DNA of 64,000 bases from Amycolatopsis thermalba (GTDB taxonomy: Bacteria > Actinomycetota > Actinomycetes > Mycobacteriales > Pseudonocardiaceae): the NCBI RefSeq assembly GCF_003385215.1, contig NZ_PQHW01000001.1, positions 1-64,000 of the forward strand, in the 5' to 3' direction. The notes under the pieces were generated by a model. The model was not told where the DNA came from. It ran no database searches and saw only the letters and a list, made by a program, of their open reading frames with translations. Within the stretch, counting starts at the first letter, position 1. Every line of letters starts with the position of its first letter. Below, one piece after another: positions 1 through 10,932 of this stretch. The position numbers and the translations under genes were made by a program.

Positions 1-204
1 CCCCGGCGGATCCTCGCGGGCCCAGCGCACCCCGGCGACCCCGTCCCGCGCCGGCCCCACCACGACGACCGGGTCGGCCCCGCCCACCGCGGCGATCACC
101 CGGTGCAGCAAGGGTTTCCCGCCGACCACCAGCATGGGCTTGTCCACACCGGACAGACGGCGAGCGAAACCCCCCGCGAGCACGACGGCGGCCAGGTCGC
201 TCAT
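1..204 (-). CDS. MobA-like nucleotidyltransferase (3' part missing at window edge)
   Basis: This is the N-terminal part of a nucleotidyltransferase; the gene runs off the left edge. Reading leftward from the ATG at 202-204, the protein begins MSDLAAVVLAGGFARRLSG and continues VDKPMLVVGGKPLLHRV. The LAGGxxxRLxGxDKP motif is the nucleotide-binding signature of molybdenum cofactor guanylyltransferase MobA, which attaches GMP to molybdopterin. About 68 residues are visible out of a usual ~190. Related NTP transferases such as MocA or CofC share this motif, so the exact substrate is inferred. It is divergent from the hydrolase at 283, with a 78-bp gap. Confidence 0.75.
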   Translation of the reverse strand, partial: MSDLAAVVLAGGFARRLSGVDKPMLVVGGKPLLHRVIAAVGGADPVVVVGPARDGVAGVRWAREDPPG

Positions 205-282
205 CAGCCCAGCCTATCCCGGCACCCAAACACTCCGCATTATTACCTATCTTCCCTCTAGAAGGGCTGTTAAGGTACCGAT

Positions 283-1146
283 ATGACCGTGATCTACAAG
301 TCCGACACCGGTAAGCGGGAGATCCTCCGCCGCTACGAGCAGGCCCTCGCCGCCTGGCCCGTCCCCGCCGAGCGCCGGCACGTCCCGACCCGCGAGGGCG
401 ACACCTTCGTCCTCACCTGCGGCCCCGAAACGGCCCCGCCGCTCGTGCTGCTGCACGGCTCGGGCTCCAACGCGGCGATGTGGGCCGCCGACGTGCCGGT
501 GTGGGCGAAGCACTTCCGCGTCCACGCCGTCGACCTGATCGGCGAACCGGGCCTGTCCGCGCCCGCGCGCCCGCCGCTGGGCTCCCCCGCCTACGCGGCC
601 TGGCTCGACGGCGTCCTGGACCACCTGAACCTGGACCGCGTGGCCATCGCCGGGGCCTCCCTGGGCGGGTGGCTGGCCCTGGACTACGCGACGCGGCGGC
701 CCGAGCGGGTCGAGCGGCTCGCCTTGCTGTGCCCGGGCGGCGTCGGGCGGCAGAAGATCGGATTCCTGCTCAAAGCCCTGTTCTACAAGCCGTTCGGGCA
801 GTGGGGCACCCGCCGGTCGATCAAGGCGGTCGCCGGAGTCGACCCGCGCGAAAACCCCGAGGTCGCCGACTACCTCACGCTGATGTTCACGCACTTCCTT
901 CCCCGCCGGGACCGGCTGCCGGTGTTCGGTGACGCGGCCCTGCGGAAGCTGACCATGCCGGTGCTGGTGATCGTCGGCGGACGCGACGCGATGTTCGACT
1001 CCCGCGACACCGCGCGGCGGATCGAGCGCGCCGTGCCGCACGCGACCGTCACCCTGCTGCCCGAGGTCGCGCACTCGATCCTCGGACAGACCCGGCCGGT
1101 GCTGGACTTCCTGACTAGCCGACCAGACGGGTCGCGAACGGCATGA
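283..1146 (+). CDS. alpha/beta fold hydrolase
   Basis: This 287-residue protein has a complete alpha/beta hydrolase fold. Visible elements are the oxyanion-loop motif LLHGSGSN (around residue 58), the nucleophile elbow GASLGGW (Ser near residue 127), a likely catalytic Asp in GGRDAMFD (near 236) and a His in EVAHS (near 262). There is no signal peptide, so it is cytoplasmic. The substrate cannot be told from sequence; close relatives are annotated only as alpha/beta hydrolases. The ATG is preceded by AAGG eight bases upstream. Its last 32 bases overlap the convergent NlpC/P60 gene, so the two transcripts are antisense to each other at the ends. Confidence 0.85.
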   Translation: MTVIYKSDTGKREILRRYEQALAAWPVPAERRHVPTREGDTFVLTCGPETAPPLVLLHGSGSNAAMWAADVPVWAKHFRVHAVDLIGEPGLSAPARPPLGSPAYAAWLDGVLDHLNLDRVAIAGASLGGWLALDYATRRPERVERLALLCPGGVGRQKIGFLLKALFYKPFGQWGTRRSIKAVAGVDPRENPEVADYLTLMFTHFLPRRDRLPVFGDAALRKLTMPVLVIVGGRDAMFDSRDTARRIERAVPHATVTLLPEVAHSILGQTRPVLDFLTSRPDGSRTA

Positions 1147-2473
1147 TGTCGCCGTAGCGCACCCGGGTGACCCGCACGGTCAGCCCGGACTGCGGCGCCT
1201 CGATCATCATCCCGTTGCCGAGGTACAGCGCCACGTGGTGGATGCCGCTGCGGCCCCAGAACAGCATGTCCCCGCGCCGCATCTGCGCCAGCGGCACGCG
1301 CCGCCCGGACGTGTACTGGTAGCCGCTGTAGTGCGGCAGCGACTTCACCCCGGCGAAGGCGTAGATCATCAGCCCGGAGCAGTCGAACCCGACCTTGCGG
1401 TAGTCGCCGTAGGCGTCGGCCACGCCGCCGTCCCGGATGCCGCGCGTGGGGCCGTAGGCGTTGCCGCCGCCCCACGCGTAAGGCATCCCGAGCTGCGACA
1501 TGGCCCGCGCGATCACCCGCTCGATGACCTGCGACGACGACCCGGACACGGCCGGCGCCGGGGCCGGACGGCCACCCCCGCCCGACGACGCGGACGAGGA
1601 GGACGACGACGACGCGTTCGCCGCGGCCAGCGCCGCCTGCCGCGCCTGCTCCTCGTCCTCGCGCTGCTTCTGCGCGAGCCAGTCCTCGTAACGCTGCCGC
1701 AGCCCCTGCAGCCCGCTGACCCGCTGCTGCGCCTGGTACAGCTGCTGCTCGACCGTCGTCTTCTGCGCGACCAGCTGCGCGTTCTGCGCGGCCTGGCTCT
1801 GCTGGGCCTGCACGGCCGCGGCCTGCGCGGAGTCGGCGGTGATCTTGGCCTGCGCGGCCTGGTCCTGCGCCTGCTGGGCCAGCTGCAGGGCCTGGCGGGC
1901 GGCGGCGTCCTTGTTGGACTTGTCGGTCTGCGCCTGCTGCATCATCTCCAGCGCGTTGAGCTGGCTGCCGCTGACGGCTTCCAGCAGCTGCGCGCGGGAC
2001 AGGAGGTCCTTCGGGCTGGAGGCGCCCAGGTAGGCCGAGATCGACCCCATGGTGCTGCCCTGCTGGTAGCTGCTGGAGATGAACGCGTCGAGATTCGCCC
2101 GCGCCGCGTCGATCTGGGCCTGGGCGGCGTCGGCCTCGCGTTTGGCCGCGTCGGCGTCGCGCTGCGCCTGATCGGCGGCCTCCTGCGCGGCCTGCAGGTC
2201 GACCAGCGCTTTGTTGGCCTCCTCCATGCGCAGCTCGACCGTGCTCTGCAGCTCGGCGAGCCGCGACTCGGCCTCGGCGAGCTGGTTGGTCAGCTGCCCG
2301 ACCTCGCCGGCCTTGGCGTTCGCGTCCTGCCGGCTCGCGCTGATCTCGGAGTCGCTCGGGTTGGGCGGCGGCGGGGGCACGGCGGTGGCCGGCCCGGTCG
2401 CGACCGACACGGCCACGAGCGCCAGTGCGCCGATCCCCATCCAGCGGCGCGCCCTCCGGCCCTGGTCACCCAC
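1115..2473 (-). CDS. secreted NlpC/P60 peptidoglycan hydrolase with coiled coil
   Basis: This is a cell-wall endopeptidase of the RipA/NlpC-P60 type, which cleaves stem peptides of peptidoglycan. From the GTG at 2471-2473 it has a basic stretch, a hydrophobic signal segment (GALALVAVSVA) and a likely cleavage after ATA. A long Ala/Gln-rich coiled coil of about 230 residues follows, then a Ser/Gly/Pro linker, then the C-terminal domain. That domain holds the catalytic Cys in DCSGLMIYAF and the His in GIHHVALYLG. The domain order matches mycobacterial RipA-like hydrolases, where the coiled coil restrains activity. A start at 2497 is possible, but 2473 has a better-spaced GGAGGG. The 3' end overlaps the hydrolase at 283-1146. 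Confidence 0.9.
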   Translation of the reverse strand: MGDQGRRARRWMGIGALALVAVSVATGPATAVPPPPPNPSDSEISASRQDANAKAGEVGQLTNQLAEAESRLAELQSTVELRMEEANKALVDLQAAQEAADQAQRDADAAKREADAAQAQIDAARANLDAFISSSYQQGSTMGSISAYLGASSPKDLLSRAQLLEAVSGSQLNALEMMQQAQTDKSNKDAAARQALQLAQQAQDQAAQAKITADSAQAAAVQAQQSQAAQNAQLVAQKTTVEQQLYQAQQRVSGLQGLRQRYEDWLAQKQREDEEQARQAALAAANASSSSSSSASSGGGGRPAPAPAVSGSSSQVIERVIARAMSQLGMPYAWGGGNAYGPTRGIRDGGVADAYGDYRKVGFDCSGLMIYAFAGVKSLPHYSGYQYTSGRRVPLAQMRRGDMLFWGRSGIHHVALYLGNGMMIEAPQSGLTVRVTRVRYGDIMPFATRLVG

Positions 2474-2604
2474 GCCCTCGACTCCCTCCACGCACACGTC
2501 CCCACTGCACCCGAGACTGTGCCACCCGAGTCACTCGCAGACCAGGTGTCACACACTGCACAGCGACAACTTTCACCCCAACCGGGGATCCTCCGGACGT
2601 TCCG

Positions 2605-3060
2605 GTGCGTCCGAGGTGCGTGCAGAGATCGCGGATTGGCCCCGCCGTCGCCGCGCTGGGCCTGGTCCTGGTGGTGGCGGGCACGTTCCTGCCCTGGTTC
2701 CGGTCCGGGTCGGTGAGCCGGAGCAGCTACGCGGCGACCGGGCTGGCCGACCGGCTGGCGCTGCTCGACGACCCGCTCGCCGGCACGGGGCTGCGCGCGT
2801 GGGTGGCGGTTCCGGCGCTGGCGGCGGTGTGCCTGGTGCTGCTGGTCTGCGGTCTGGCGCGCACGGGCGCAACGTTGACGGCGATCCTGGCGATTACCGG
2901 GGGAACCGTCGCGCTGATCGCCACCGTCCAAGCGGGCGGAACCACGGGCGTGGTCTCCGTCTCCCTGGCCGGGCCGGTGACCACGCTGGGCGGATCCGCC
3001 CTCGCGCTGGCCGGCGCGGTCGGCACCTTCATCACGGCGAGAGCAGGTAGGACACGGTGA
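2605..3060 (+). CDS. small four-helix membrane protein of unknown function
   Basis: I do not recognise the family. From the GTG at 2605 (a second GTG lies at 2620) the product is about 151 residues with an N-terminal helix ending in FLPWF, a short Ser-rich loop, and three further hydrophobic segments (around residues 66-84, 90-108 and 120-140). The frame is open further upstream, but that part is Arg/Pro-rich and reads like shadow sequence. The stop overlaps the GTG start of the next gene (GTGA at 3057-3060), so the two are probably translated together and may act together in the membrane. It is divergent from the cell-wall hydrolase, with a 131-bp gap. Confidence 0.65.
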   Translation: MRPRCVQRSRIGPAVAALGLVLVVAGTFLPWFRSGSVSRSSYAATGLADRLALLDDPLAGTGLRAWVAVPALAAVCLVLLVCGLARTGATLTAILAITGGTVALIATVQAGGTTGVVSVSLAGPVTTLGGSALALAGAVGTFITARAGRTR

Positions 3061-4436
3061 GCATGCCTCCCCAGGACGGTCAGTGGCCGTACCAGCAGAA
3101 CCAGTACCCCCAGCAGCCGTACGGGCAGCAGCCCCCGTACCCACAGCAGCAGTACCCACAGCAGCAGTACCCGCAGCAGCCGTACACGCAGCCCTTCCAG
3201 CAGCTGCCGCCGCAGCAGCCGCCGAAGAAGGGCCGCCGCGGGCTGATCATCGGGCTGGTGGTCGCGCTGGTCGTGCTGCTCGGCGGCGGCGGTACGTGGT
3301 TCGCGCTGTCGCAGCGCGATTCGGTCGCCGCCGGTGCGGCCACCCCCACCGAGGCGGCGCGCAACCTCGCGACCGCGCTGAGCGGCAACGACGTGGTCGG
3401 CATGGTCGGCGCCCTCGCGCCGGCCGAGGCGAAGCTGCTCACCGAGCCGATCGGGCAGACCACCGACGAACTCAAGCGGCTGGGCATCCTCAAGCCGGAC
3501 GCGAACCCGCAGGCCCTGACCGGCATGCAGGTCAAGGCCGAGAACCTGACCTTCGACGAGGCCGCGGCCGAGCAGGTCAACGACCACCTGACGATCACCA
3601 AGCTCACCGGCGGCACGATCACGGTGACCGCGGACCCGTCGAAGCTGCCGCTGTCGGACCGGCTGATGGAGCAGATGCCCGCCGGCGAGGGCCCGCAGAC
3701 CGAGACGATCGACATCGCCGAGGAGGTCGCCGACTCCGGTGAGCCGATCCGCATCGCGACCGTGAAGGTCGACGGCGAGTGGTACCCGAGCCTGCTCTAC
3801 ACGATGGCCGACTACGCGCTGCGGGACGAGAACGAGCCGTGGCCGACCACCTCCATCCCGGCGCGCGGCGCGAACAGCCCGAACGAGGCCGTCAAGCAGC
3901 TCGTGCAGGCCGCGCTGGACGCCGACGTCACGCGCGTCATCGAGCTGCTGCCGCCGGACGAGATGGCCGTCCTGCACGACGCCGGCCCCGCGCTCGTCGC
4001 GGCCGCGGCCGAGGACGCCGAGCCCAGCGGCGCGAAGCTGCTCGACCTGCGGACCGAGACCTCCGCGGTGCCCGGCGGCACCCGCGCCACCGTGACCCAC
4101 GTGCAGATCGAGAGCCCCGCCGGCGAGACCTACACGGTGACGAAGAAGGGCGACTGCTACGAGGCCACCGGCGAGGGCCGCACCGAGGAGCTGTGCGCCG
4201 ACTTCGTCACCGACAACATCGAGAGCGAGATCGGCTCGTCGGTGCCCGAGGAGGTCACGCAGGTGCTGCGGCACCTGTCCAGCGGCATCCTGGGCCAGGG
4301 TCTCGGCGTGGTCACCACCGAGGTCGCCGGCCAGCACTACGTCAGCCCGCTGCGCACGTTCAACGAGCTGGGCCTGACCGTGCTGCGCAGCCTGCAGCCG
4401 GAGGACATCGACGCGCTGCTGCGCCTGGCGGAGTAG
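3057..4436 (+). CDS. membrane-anchored protein with Pro/Gln/Tyr-rich cytoplasmic head
   Basis: This 459-residue protein starts with about 55 residues of low-complexity Pro/Gln/Tyr repeats (units like QQPY and YPQQ). A basic stop (KKGRRG) and one transmembrane helix follow at roughly 60-80. The rest is a soluble extracytoplasmic region containing two similar Ala/Glu-rich modules, each opening with a (T/N)EAxxxL segment near residues 98 and 275. This plan is common in actinobacterial envelope proteins, but I cannot assign a function. A single Cys pair in the second module (GDCYEA, EELCAD) could form a disulfide. It is coupled to the upstream membrane gene by a GTGA overlap. The two may form a small envelope operon ending before the aconitase promoter. 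Confidence 0.7.
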   Translation: MSMPPQDGQWPYQQNQYPQQPYGQQPPYPQQQYPQQQYPQQPYTQPFQQLPPQQPPKKGRRGLIIGLVVALVVLLGGGGTWFALSQRDSVAAGAATPTEAARNLATALSGNDVVGMVGALAPAEAKLLTEPIGQTTDELKRLGILKPDANPQALTGMQVKAENLTFDEAAAEQVNDHLTITKLTGGTITVTADPSKLPLSDRLMEQMPAGEGPQTETIDIAEEVADSGEPIRIATVKVDGEWYPSLLYTMADYALRDENEPWPTTSIPARGANSPNEAVKQLVQAALDADVTRVIELLPPDEMAVLHDAGPALVAAAAEDAEPSGAKLLDLRTETSAVPGGTRATVTHVQIESPAGETYTVTKKGDCYEATGEGRTEELCADFVTDNIESEIGSSVPEEVTQVLRHLSSGILGQGLGVVTTEVAGQHYVSPLRTFNELGLTVLRSLQPEDIDALLRLAE

Positions 4437-4473
4437 CGCGAAGGAGATCACACCGCCGCCTGGGCGGGTCGCG

Positions 4474-4502
4474 TTGAAGTCAAAAAAGGACAAGCGTACT
4501 GT
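4474..4502 (+). promoter_or_regulatory. likely promoter of aconitase
   Basis: A -35 box TTGAAG (4474-4479) and a -10 box TACTGT (4497-4502) are separated by 17 bases, close to the housekeeping consensus. Transcription would start near 4509, leaving a 5' leader of about 110 bases. That leader contains a small perfect hairpin (CGCGTC / GACGCG with a TGCG loop at 4530-4545). Confidence 0.6.
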
Positions 4503-4620
4503 TTGGGGCGTGGGAGCCTGCGCCGTCCCCGCGTCTGCGGACGCGAGCCGCGTGCGCCAGACTCGCGACAGACAGACCCGAACCGAACTGACGGCGACGA
4601 CCCTGCCCAGGGAGTTAGAC

Positions 4621-7434
<2,814 letters not shown>

Positions 7435-7452
7435 CGGTTCGCCGGCGAGAAG

Positions 7453-7487
7453 CGCCGCGAGTCCCCTGTGGACTCGCGGCGTTTTTT
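7453..7487 (+). terminator. rho-independent terminator of acnA
   Basis: There is a perfect 12-bp stem (arms 7453-7464 and 7470-7481) with a 5-base loop, directly followed by six T residues. It lies 18 bases after the acnA stop codon. This is the clearest intrinsic terminator in the window. Confidence 0.92.
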
Positions 7488-7535
7488 CGTCGTGCCCGGC
7501 TCCGCCGGACGGGCCGGCGGCGCTGCGGAATGCGG

Positions 7536-7565
7536 TGGACGTGTGGTGCGTTCGCACCGTATAAG
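7536..7565 (+). promoter_or_regulatory. promoter with palindromic operator upstream of efflux gene
   Basis: A perfect inverted repeat GGTGCG-TT-CGCACC (7545-7558) lies directly before a -10-like TATAAG (7560-7565). A weak -35 (TGGACG, 7536-7541) sits 18 bases upstream of the -10. A repressor bound here would block the MFS gene at 7667. No regulator gene lies next to it, so the binding protein would be encoded elsewhere. Confidence 0.5.
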
Positions 7566-7666
7566 TGGTTCGGCTGTGTTCGCCCGCCCTGCTGGGGGAT
7601 GGGGTGCGGCCGTTCCGGCGGCGCCGACGCCGCGACCCCGACCACTCGTTCCTGTGAGGTGCATCC

Positions 7667-9103
7667 ATGGCCGCCCCCGCGACCACTCCGACCGACGCCG
7701 TCCACGAGGCGCCGCCGCGGTCCGGGCTGCTCATCGGTGTCCTGGTCGTCTCCGCGTTCGTGATGATCCTGAACGAGACGATCCTCAGCGTCGCGCTGCG
7801 TGACCTCACCGCCGACCTCGCCGTCTCCACCACCACGGTGCAGTGGCTGACCAGCGGGTTCCTGCTGACCATGGCGGTGGTCATCCCGACCACCGGGTTC
7901 CTGCTCGAACGGTTCACCCCGCGCCAGGTGTTCCTCGCGTCGCTGACCCTGTTCAGCGTGGGCACCGCGATCAGCGGCCTGGCGCCGGGCTTCGGCATGC
8001 TGCTGGCCGGGCGCGTGGTGCAGGCGTGCGGCACCGCCGTGATGCTGCCGCTGCTGATGACGTCGGTGATGCGCCTGGTGCCGCCGCACAAGCGCGGCGC
8101 GACCATGGGCACGATCACCATCGTGATCGCCGTGGCCCCGGCCATCGGGCCCACCATCGGCGGCGCGGTGCTGGCGTCGCTGGGCTGGCGCTGGATGTTC
8201 TGGATCGTGCTGCCGCTGGCGCTGGCCGCACTGGCGATCGGCGCGGGCTGGTTCCGCCTGGACAGCGCCACCCGCAAGGTGCCGCTGGACATCCCGTCGG
8301 TGCTGCTGTCCGCCCTCGGGTTCGGCGGCGTGCTCTACGGCCTGGCCGGCATCGGCGAGGGCGGCGGGCACGCCCCGGTGCCGCCGTGGCTCACGATCGC
8401 CGTCGGGCTCGCCCTGCTCGCCGTGTTCACCTGGCGGCAGACCCGGCTGCAGCGCATGGACCGGGCGCTGCTGGACCTGCGGCCGTTCACCCACCGCAGC
8501 TTCGTCGTGGCGCTGGTGCTGGCCGCGCTGCTGTTCGTGTGCCTGCTCGGGGTCGCCTCGATCATGCTGCCGCTGTACCTGCAGACCGTGCTGCACACCA
8601 GCACGTTCGTCAGCGGGCTGGCGGTGCTGCCCGGCGGCCTGACGCTCGGCCTGCTCGGCCGCCCGGTCGGGGCGCTGTTCGACCGGTTCGGCGCCCGGCC
8701 GCTGGTGATCCCCGGCGCGGCGGCGCTGGCGGTGTCGATGTGGCTGTTCGTGCTGCTCGGGCCGGGGTCGCCGCTGGCCGCGGTGATCGTCATCCACGTG
8801 CTGCTGATGGCGGGCCTCGGCTTCATGATGACCCCGCTGATGACCGAGGCGCTGGGTGTGCTGCCGGACCACCTGTACTCGCACGGCAGCGCGATCCTGG
8901 CGACCGTGCAGCAGGTCGCGGGCGCGTTCGGCACCGCGGTGTTCGTCAGCGTGGCCACGCTCGGCAGCGCCGACCCGGCCGGCACGCCCGACGCCACCGG
9001 CCTGCGCACGGCGTTCCTGGTGGCCGGTGTCGTCGGGGTGCTCGCCCTGGTGACCGCGTTGTTCGTCCGCAAGCCCGCCCCGGCGGAGCCCGTGGCTCAG
9101 TAG
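7667..9103 (+). CDS. MFS drug efflux transporter, DHA2 family
   Basis: This 478-residue membrane protein has the features of the EmrB/QacA-type DHA2 family, which exports drugs using the proton gradient. It has many hydrophobic helices, an early acidic residue in helix 1 (MILNETILSVAL), the motif-A-like loop after helix 2 (LLERFTPRQ), and the motif-C region in helix 5 (APAIGPTIGG). GAGGTG seven bases before the ATG is a good ribosome site. Its last 7 bases overlap the convergent metallo-hydrolase gene. A palindromic operator lies in its promoter, which suggests induction by a ligand. The exported compound is unknown. Confidence 0.85.
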   Translation: MAAPATTPTDAVHEAPPRSGLLIGVLVVSAFVMILNETILSVALRDLTADLAVSTTTVQWLTSGFLLTMAVVIPTTGFLLERFTPRQVFLASLTLFSVGTAISGLAPGFGMLLAGRVVQACGTAVMLPLLMTSVMRLVPPHKRGATMGTITIVIAVAPAIGPTIGGAVLASLGWRWMFWIVLPLALAALAIGAGWFRLDSATRKVPLDIPSVLLSALGFGGVLYGLAGIGEGGGHAPVPPWLTIAVGLALLAVFTWRQTRLQRMDRALLDLRPFTHRSFVVALVLAALLFVCLLGVASIMLPLYLQTVLHTSTFVSGLAVLPGGLTLGLLGRPVGALFDRFGARPLVIPGAAALAVSMWLFVLLGPGSPLAAVIVIHVLLMAGLGFMMTPLMTEALGVLPDHLYSHGSAILATVQQVAGAFGTAVFVSVATLGSADPAGTPDATGLRTAFLVAGVVGVLALVTALFVRKPAPAEPVAQ

Positions 9104-9723
9104 CCGCGGGCGATCCACTCCGCCAGGTGCGGGGCTTCGGCGCCGATGGTGGTGCCGTCGCCGTGGCCGGTGTGCACGCGGGTGTCCTCGGGCAGGCTGA
9201 ACAGCCGCTCCCGGATCGAGCCGATGATCGTCGGGAAGTCGGAGAACGAGCGGCCCGTGGCGCCCGGCCCGCCGGCGAACAGGGTGTCGCCGGTGAACAG
9301 CGCCTTCGCCTCGGGCAGGTGCAGGCACACCGAACCGGGCGAGTGGCCCGGCGTGTGGAGCAGCTCGATCTCGGTGCCGGCGACGGCGACGCGCTGACCG
9401 TCGTCGGCCTTCCAGAACGCCTGCCCGGCGTGGGTCATGTCCCACAGCTGCTGGTCGGCCGGGTGCAGGATCACCGGCGCGTACAGCTGCTCGCCCAGCT
9501 GCGGGGCGAAGGTGACGTGGTCGTTGTGGCCGTGGGTGCAGATCACCGCGACCACCTTGCGCCCGGCCACGGCCTCCACGATCGGCTTGTCGTCGTGGGC
9601 GGCGTCGACCACCACCACCTCGTGGTCGTCGCCGATCAGCCAGACGTTGTTGTCGACCTCCCAGCTGCCGCCGTCGAGTTCGAAGACGCCGGAGGTGACG
9701 ACCCGGTCGATGCGGAAGCTCAC
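9097..9723 (-). CDS. MBL-fold hydrolase paired with mycothiol formaldehyde dehydrogenase
   Basis: This 208-residue protein has the full metal-binding set of a glyoxalase-II-like metallo-beta-lactamase fold. The visible motifs are THGHNDH (HxHxDH, near residues 64-69), a His in HTPGHSPGS, an Asp in FTGDTLF, and a C-terminal His in HTGHGDG. The GTG start overlaps the stop of the upstream mycothiol-dependent dehydrogenase (GTGA at 9720-9723), so the two are made together. Glyoxalase II itself hydrolyses glutathione thioesters. By analogy, this protein may hydrolyse S-formylmycothiol, the product of its partner, to formate and mycothiol. That role is inferred from fold and operon, not directly shown. 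Confidence 0.85.
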   Translation of the reverse strand: MSFRIDRVVTSGVFELDGGSWEVDNNVWLIGDDHEVVVVDAAHDDKPIVEAVAGRKVVAVICTHGHNDHVTFAPQLGEQLYAPVILHPADQQLWDMTHAGQAFWKADDGQRVAVAGTEIELLHTPGHSPGSVCLHLPEAKALFTGDTLFAGGPGATGRSFSDFPTIIGSIRERLFSLPEDTRVHTGHGDGTTIGAEAPHLAEWIARGY

Positions 9724-10805
9724 CAGACCACCACCGAGCGCAGCACTTCACCGGCGTGCATCGTGTGGAAGGCCTTCTCGACGTCGTCCAGCGCGATGCG
9801 CTCGGTGACGAACCTGTCCAGCGGCAGCCTGCCCTGCAGGTACAGGTCGATCAGCACCGGGAAGTCGCGCTCGGGCAGGCAGTCGCCGTACCAGGACGAC
9901 TTCAGCGCGCCGCCGCGGGAAAAGAAGTCGAGCAGCGGCATCTCCAGCCGCATGTCCGGGGTCGGCACGCCGACCAGCACCACCGTGCCCGCGAGGTCGC
10001 GCGCGTAGAAGGCCTGCTTCCAGGTTTCCGGGCGGCCCACCGCGTCGATAACGACGTCGGCGCCGAACCCGCCGGTCAGGGCCTGGACCGCCTCGACGAC
10101 GTCGGCGTCGGTGGCGTTGACCGTGTGCGTGGCGCCCAGTTCGACCGCCCAGTCGAGCTTCTTCGCGTCCCGGTCCACCGCGATGATCTTGCTGGCCCCG
10201 GCCAGGCGGGCCCCGGCGATGGCGGCGTCGCCGACGCCGCCGCAGCCGATGACCGCGACGGAGTCGCCGCGGCTCACCGCGCCGGTGTTGACCGCCGCGC
10301 CCAGGCCGGCCATGACGCCGCAGCCGAGCAGCCCGGCGACCGCGGGGTCGGCGGCGGGGTCGACCTTGGTGCACTGCCCCGCGTGCACGAGCGTCTTGTC
10401 CGCGAACGCGCCGATGCCCAGCGCCGGGGTCAGCTCGGTGCCGTCGGTCAGCGTCATCTTCTGGGTGGCGTTGAAGGTGCTGAAGCAGTACTGCGGGCGG
10501 CCGCGCTTGCAGGCGCGGCACTGGCCGCACACGGCGCGCCAGTTGAGGACGACGTAGTCGCCCGGCTGGACGGAGTCGACGCCCTCGCCGACGCTTTCGA
10601 CGGTGCCGGCGGCCTCGTGGCCGAGCAGGAACGGGAACTCGTCGTTGATGCCGCCCTCGCGGTAGGTCAGGTCGGTGTGGCACACCCCGCACGCGGCGAT
10701 CGCGACCACGACCTCACCGGGGCCGGGATCGGGGATCACGATGTCGGTGAGCTCGACCGGAGCTCCCTTCGAGCGGGCGATCACGCCGCGGACCGTCTGT
10801 GGCAT
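9720..10805 (-). CDS. mscR: S-(hydroxymethyl)mycothiol dehydrogenase / S-nitrosomycothiol reductase
   Basis: This is a zinc-dependent class III-like alcohol dehydrogenase of 361 residues. It oxidises the formaldehyde-mycothiol adduct using NAD, and the mycobacterial homologue also reduces S-nitrosomycothiol. Catalytic zinc ligands are visible in GVCHTD and GHEAAG. Structural-zinc cysteines appear in [16 protein letters not shown], and the nucleotide-binding glycines in GCGGVGDAA. The ATG at 10803-10805 is preceded by AAAGGAA at good spacing; the frame extends nine codons further but without a better site. Formaldehyde released by the GcoA O-demethylase at 61067 would be a natural substrate. 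A perfect inverted repeat lies upstream at 10846-10862. Confidence 0.9.
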   Translation of the reverse strand: MPQTVRGVIARSKGAPVELTDIVIPDPGPGEVVVAIAACGVCHTDLTYREGGINDEFPFLLGHEAAGTVESVGEGVDSVQPGDYVVLNWRAVCGQCRACKRGRPQYCFSTFNATQKMTLTDGTELTPALGIGAFADKTLVHAGQCTKVDPAADPAVAGLLGCGVMAGLGAAVNTGAVSRGDSVAVIGCGGVGDAAIAGARLAGASKIIAVDRDAKKLDWAVELGATHTVNATDADVVEAVQALTGGFGADVVIDAVGRPETWKQAFYARDLAGTVVLVGVPTPDMRLEMPLLDFFSRGGALKSSWYGDCLPERDFPVLIDLYLQGRLPLDRFVTERIALDDVEKAFHTMHAGEVLRSVVVW

Positions 10806-10845
10806 CGGCTGTTCCTTTCGGTGGAGAAGCATGCGCGGTGACGCA

Positions 10846-10862
10846 TACCGTTGGCGACGGTA
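10846..10862. promoter_or_regulatory. candidate operator between mscR and the LuxR-type gene
   Basis: A perfect inverted repeat TACCGT-TGGCG-ACGGTA lies in the divergent gap, 41 bases upstream of the mscR start and 70 bases upstream of the regulator at 10933. Its symmetry suggests a protein-binding site, perhaps for the divergent regulator. This is inferred from symmetry and position only. Confidence 0.4.
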
Positions 10863-10932
10863 ACCCCGATGAGCGCCGGCGCGACCTGGCCGTCGGACCA
10901 GTAAAACCTCGACCTCCGGCTAGAGTGGCCGG

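Noticed and set aside
2474-2604. Possible c-di-AMP (ydaO-type) riboswitch before the NlpC/P60 gene
   Set aside because: Such riboswitches do precede cell-wall hydrolases in actinobacteria, but the gap is only 131 bp and I could not find the conserved helices or GGGGAAC-like core.
4474-4620. N-terminal extension of aconitase from TTG at 4474
   Set aside because: The extension overlaps clear -35/-10 elements, is not aconitase-like, and a good ribosome site precedes the GTG at 4621.
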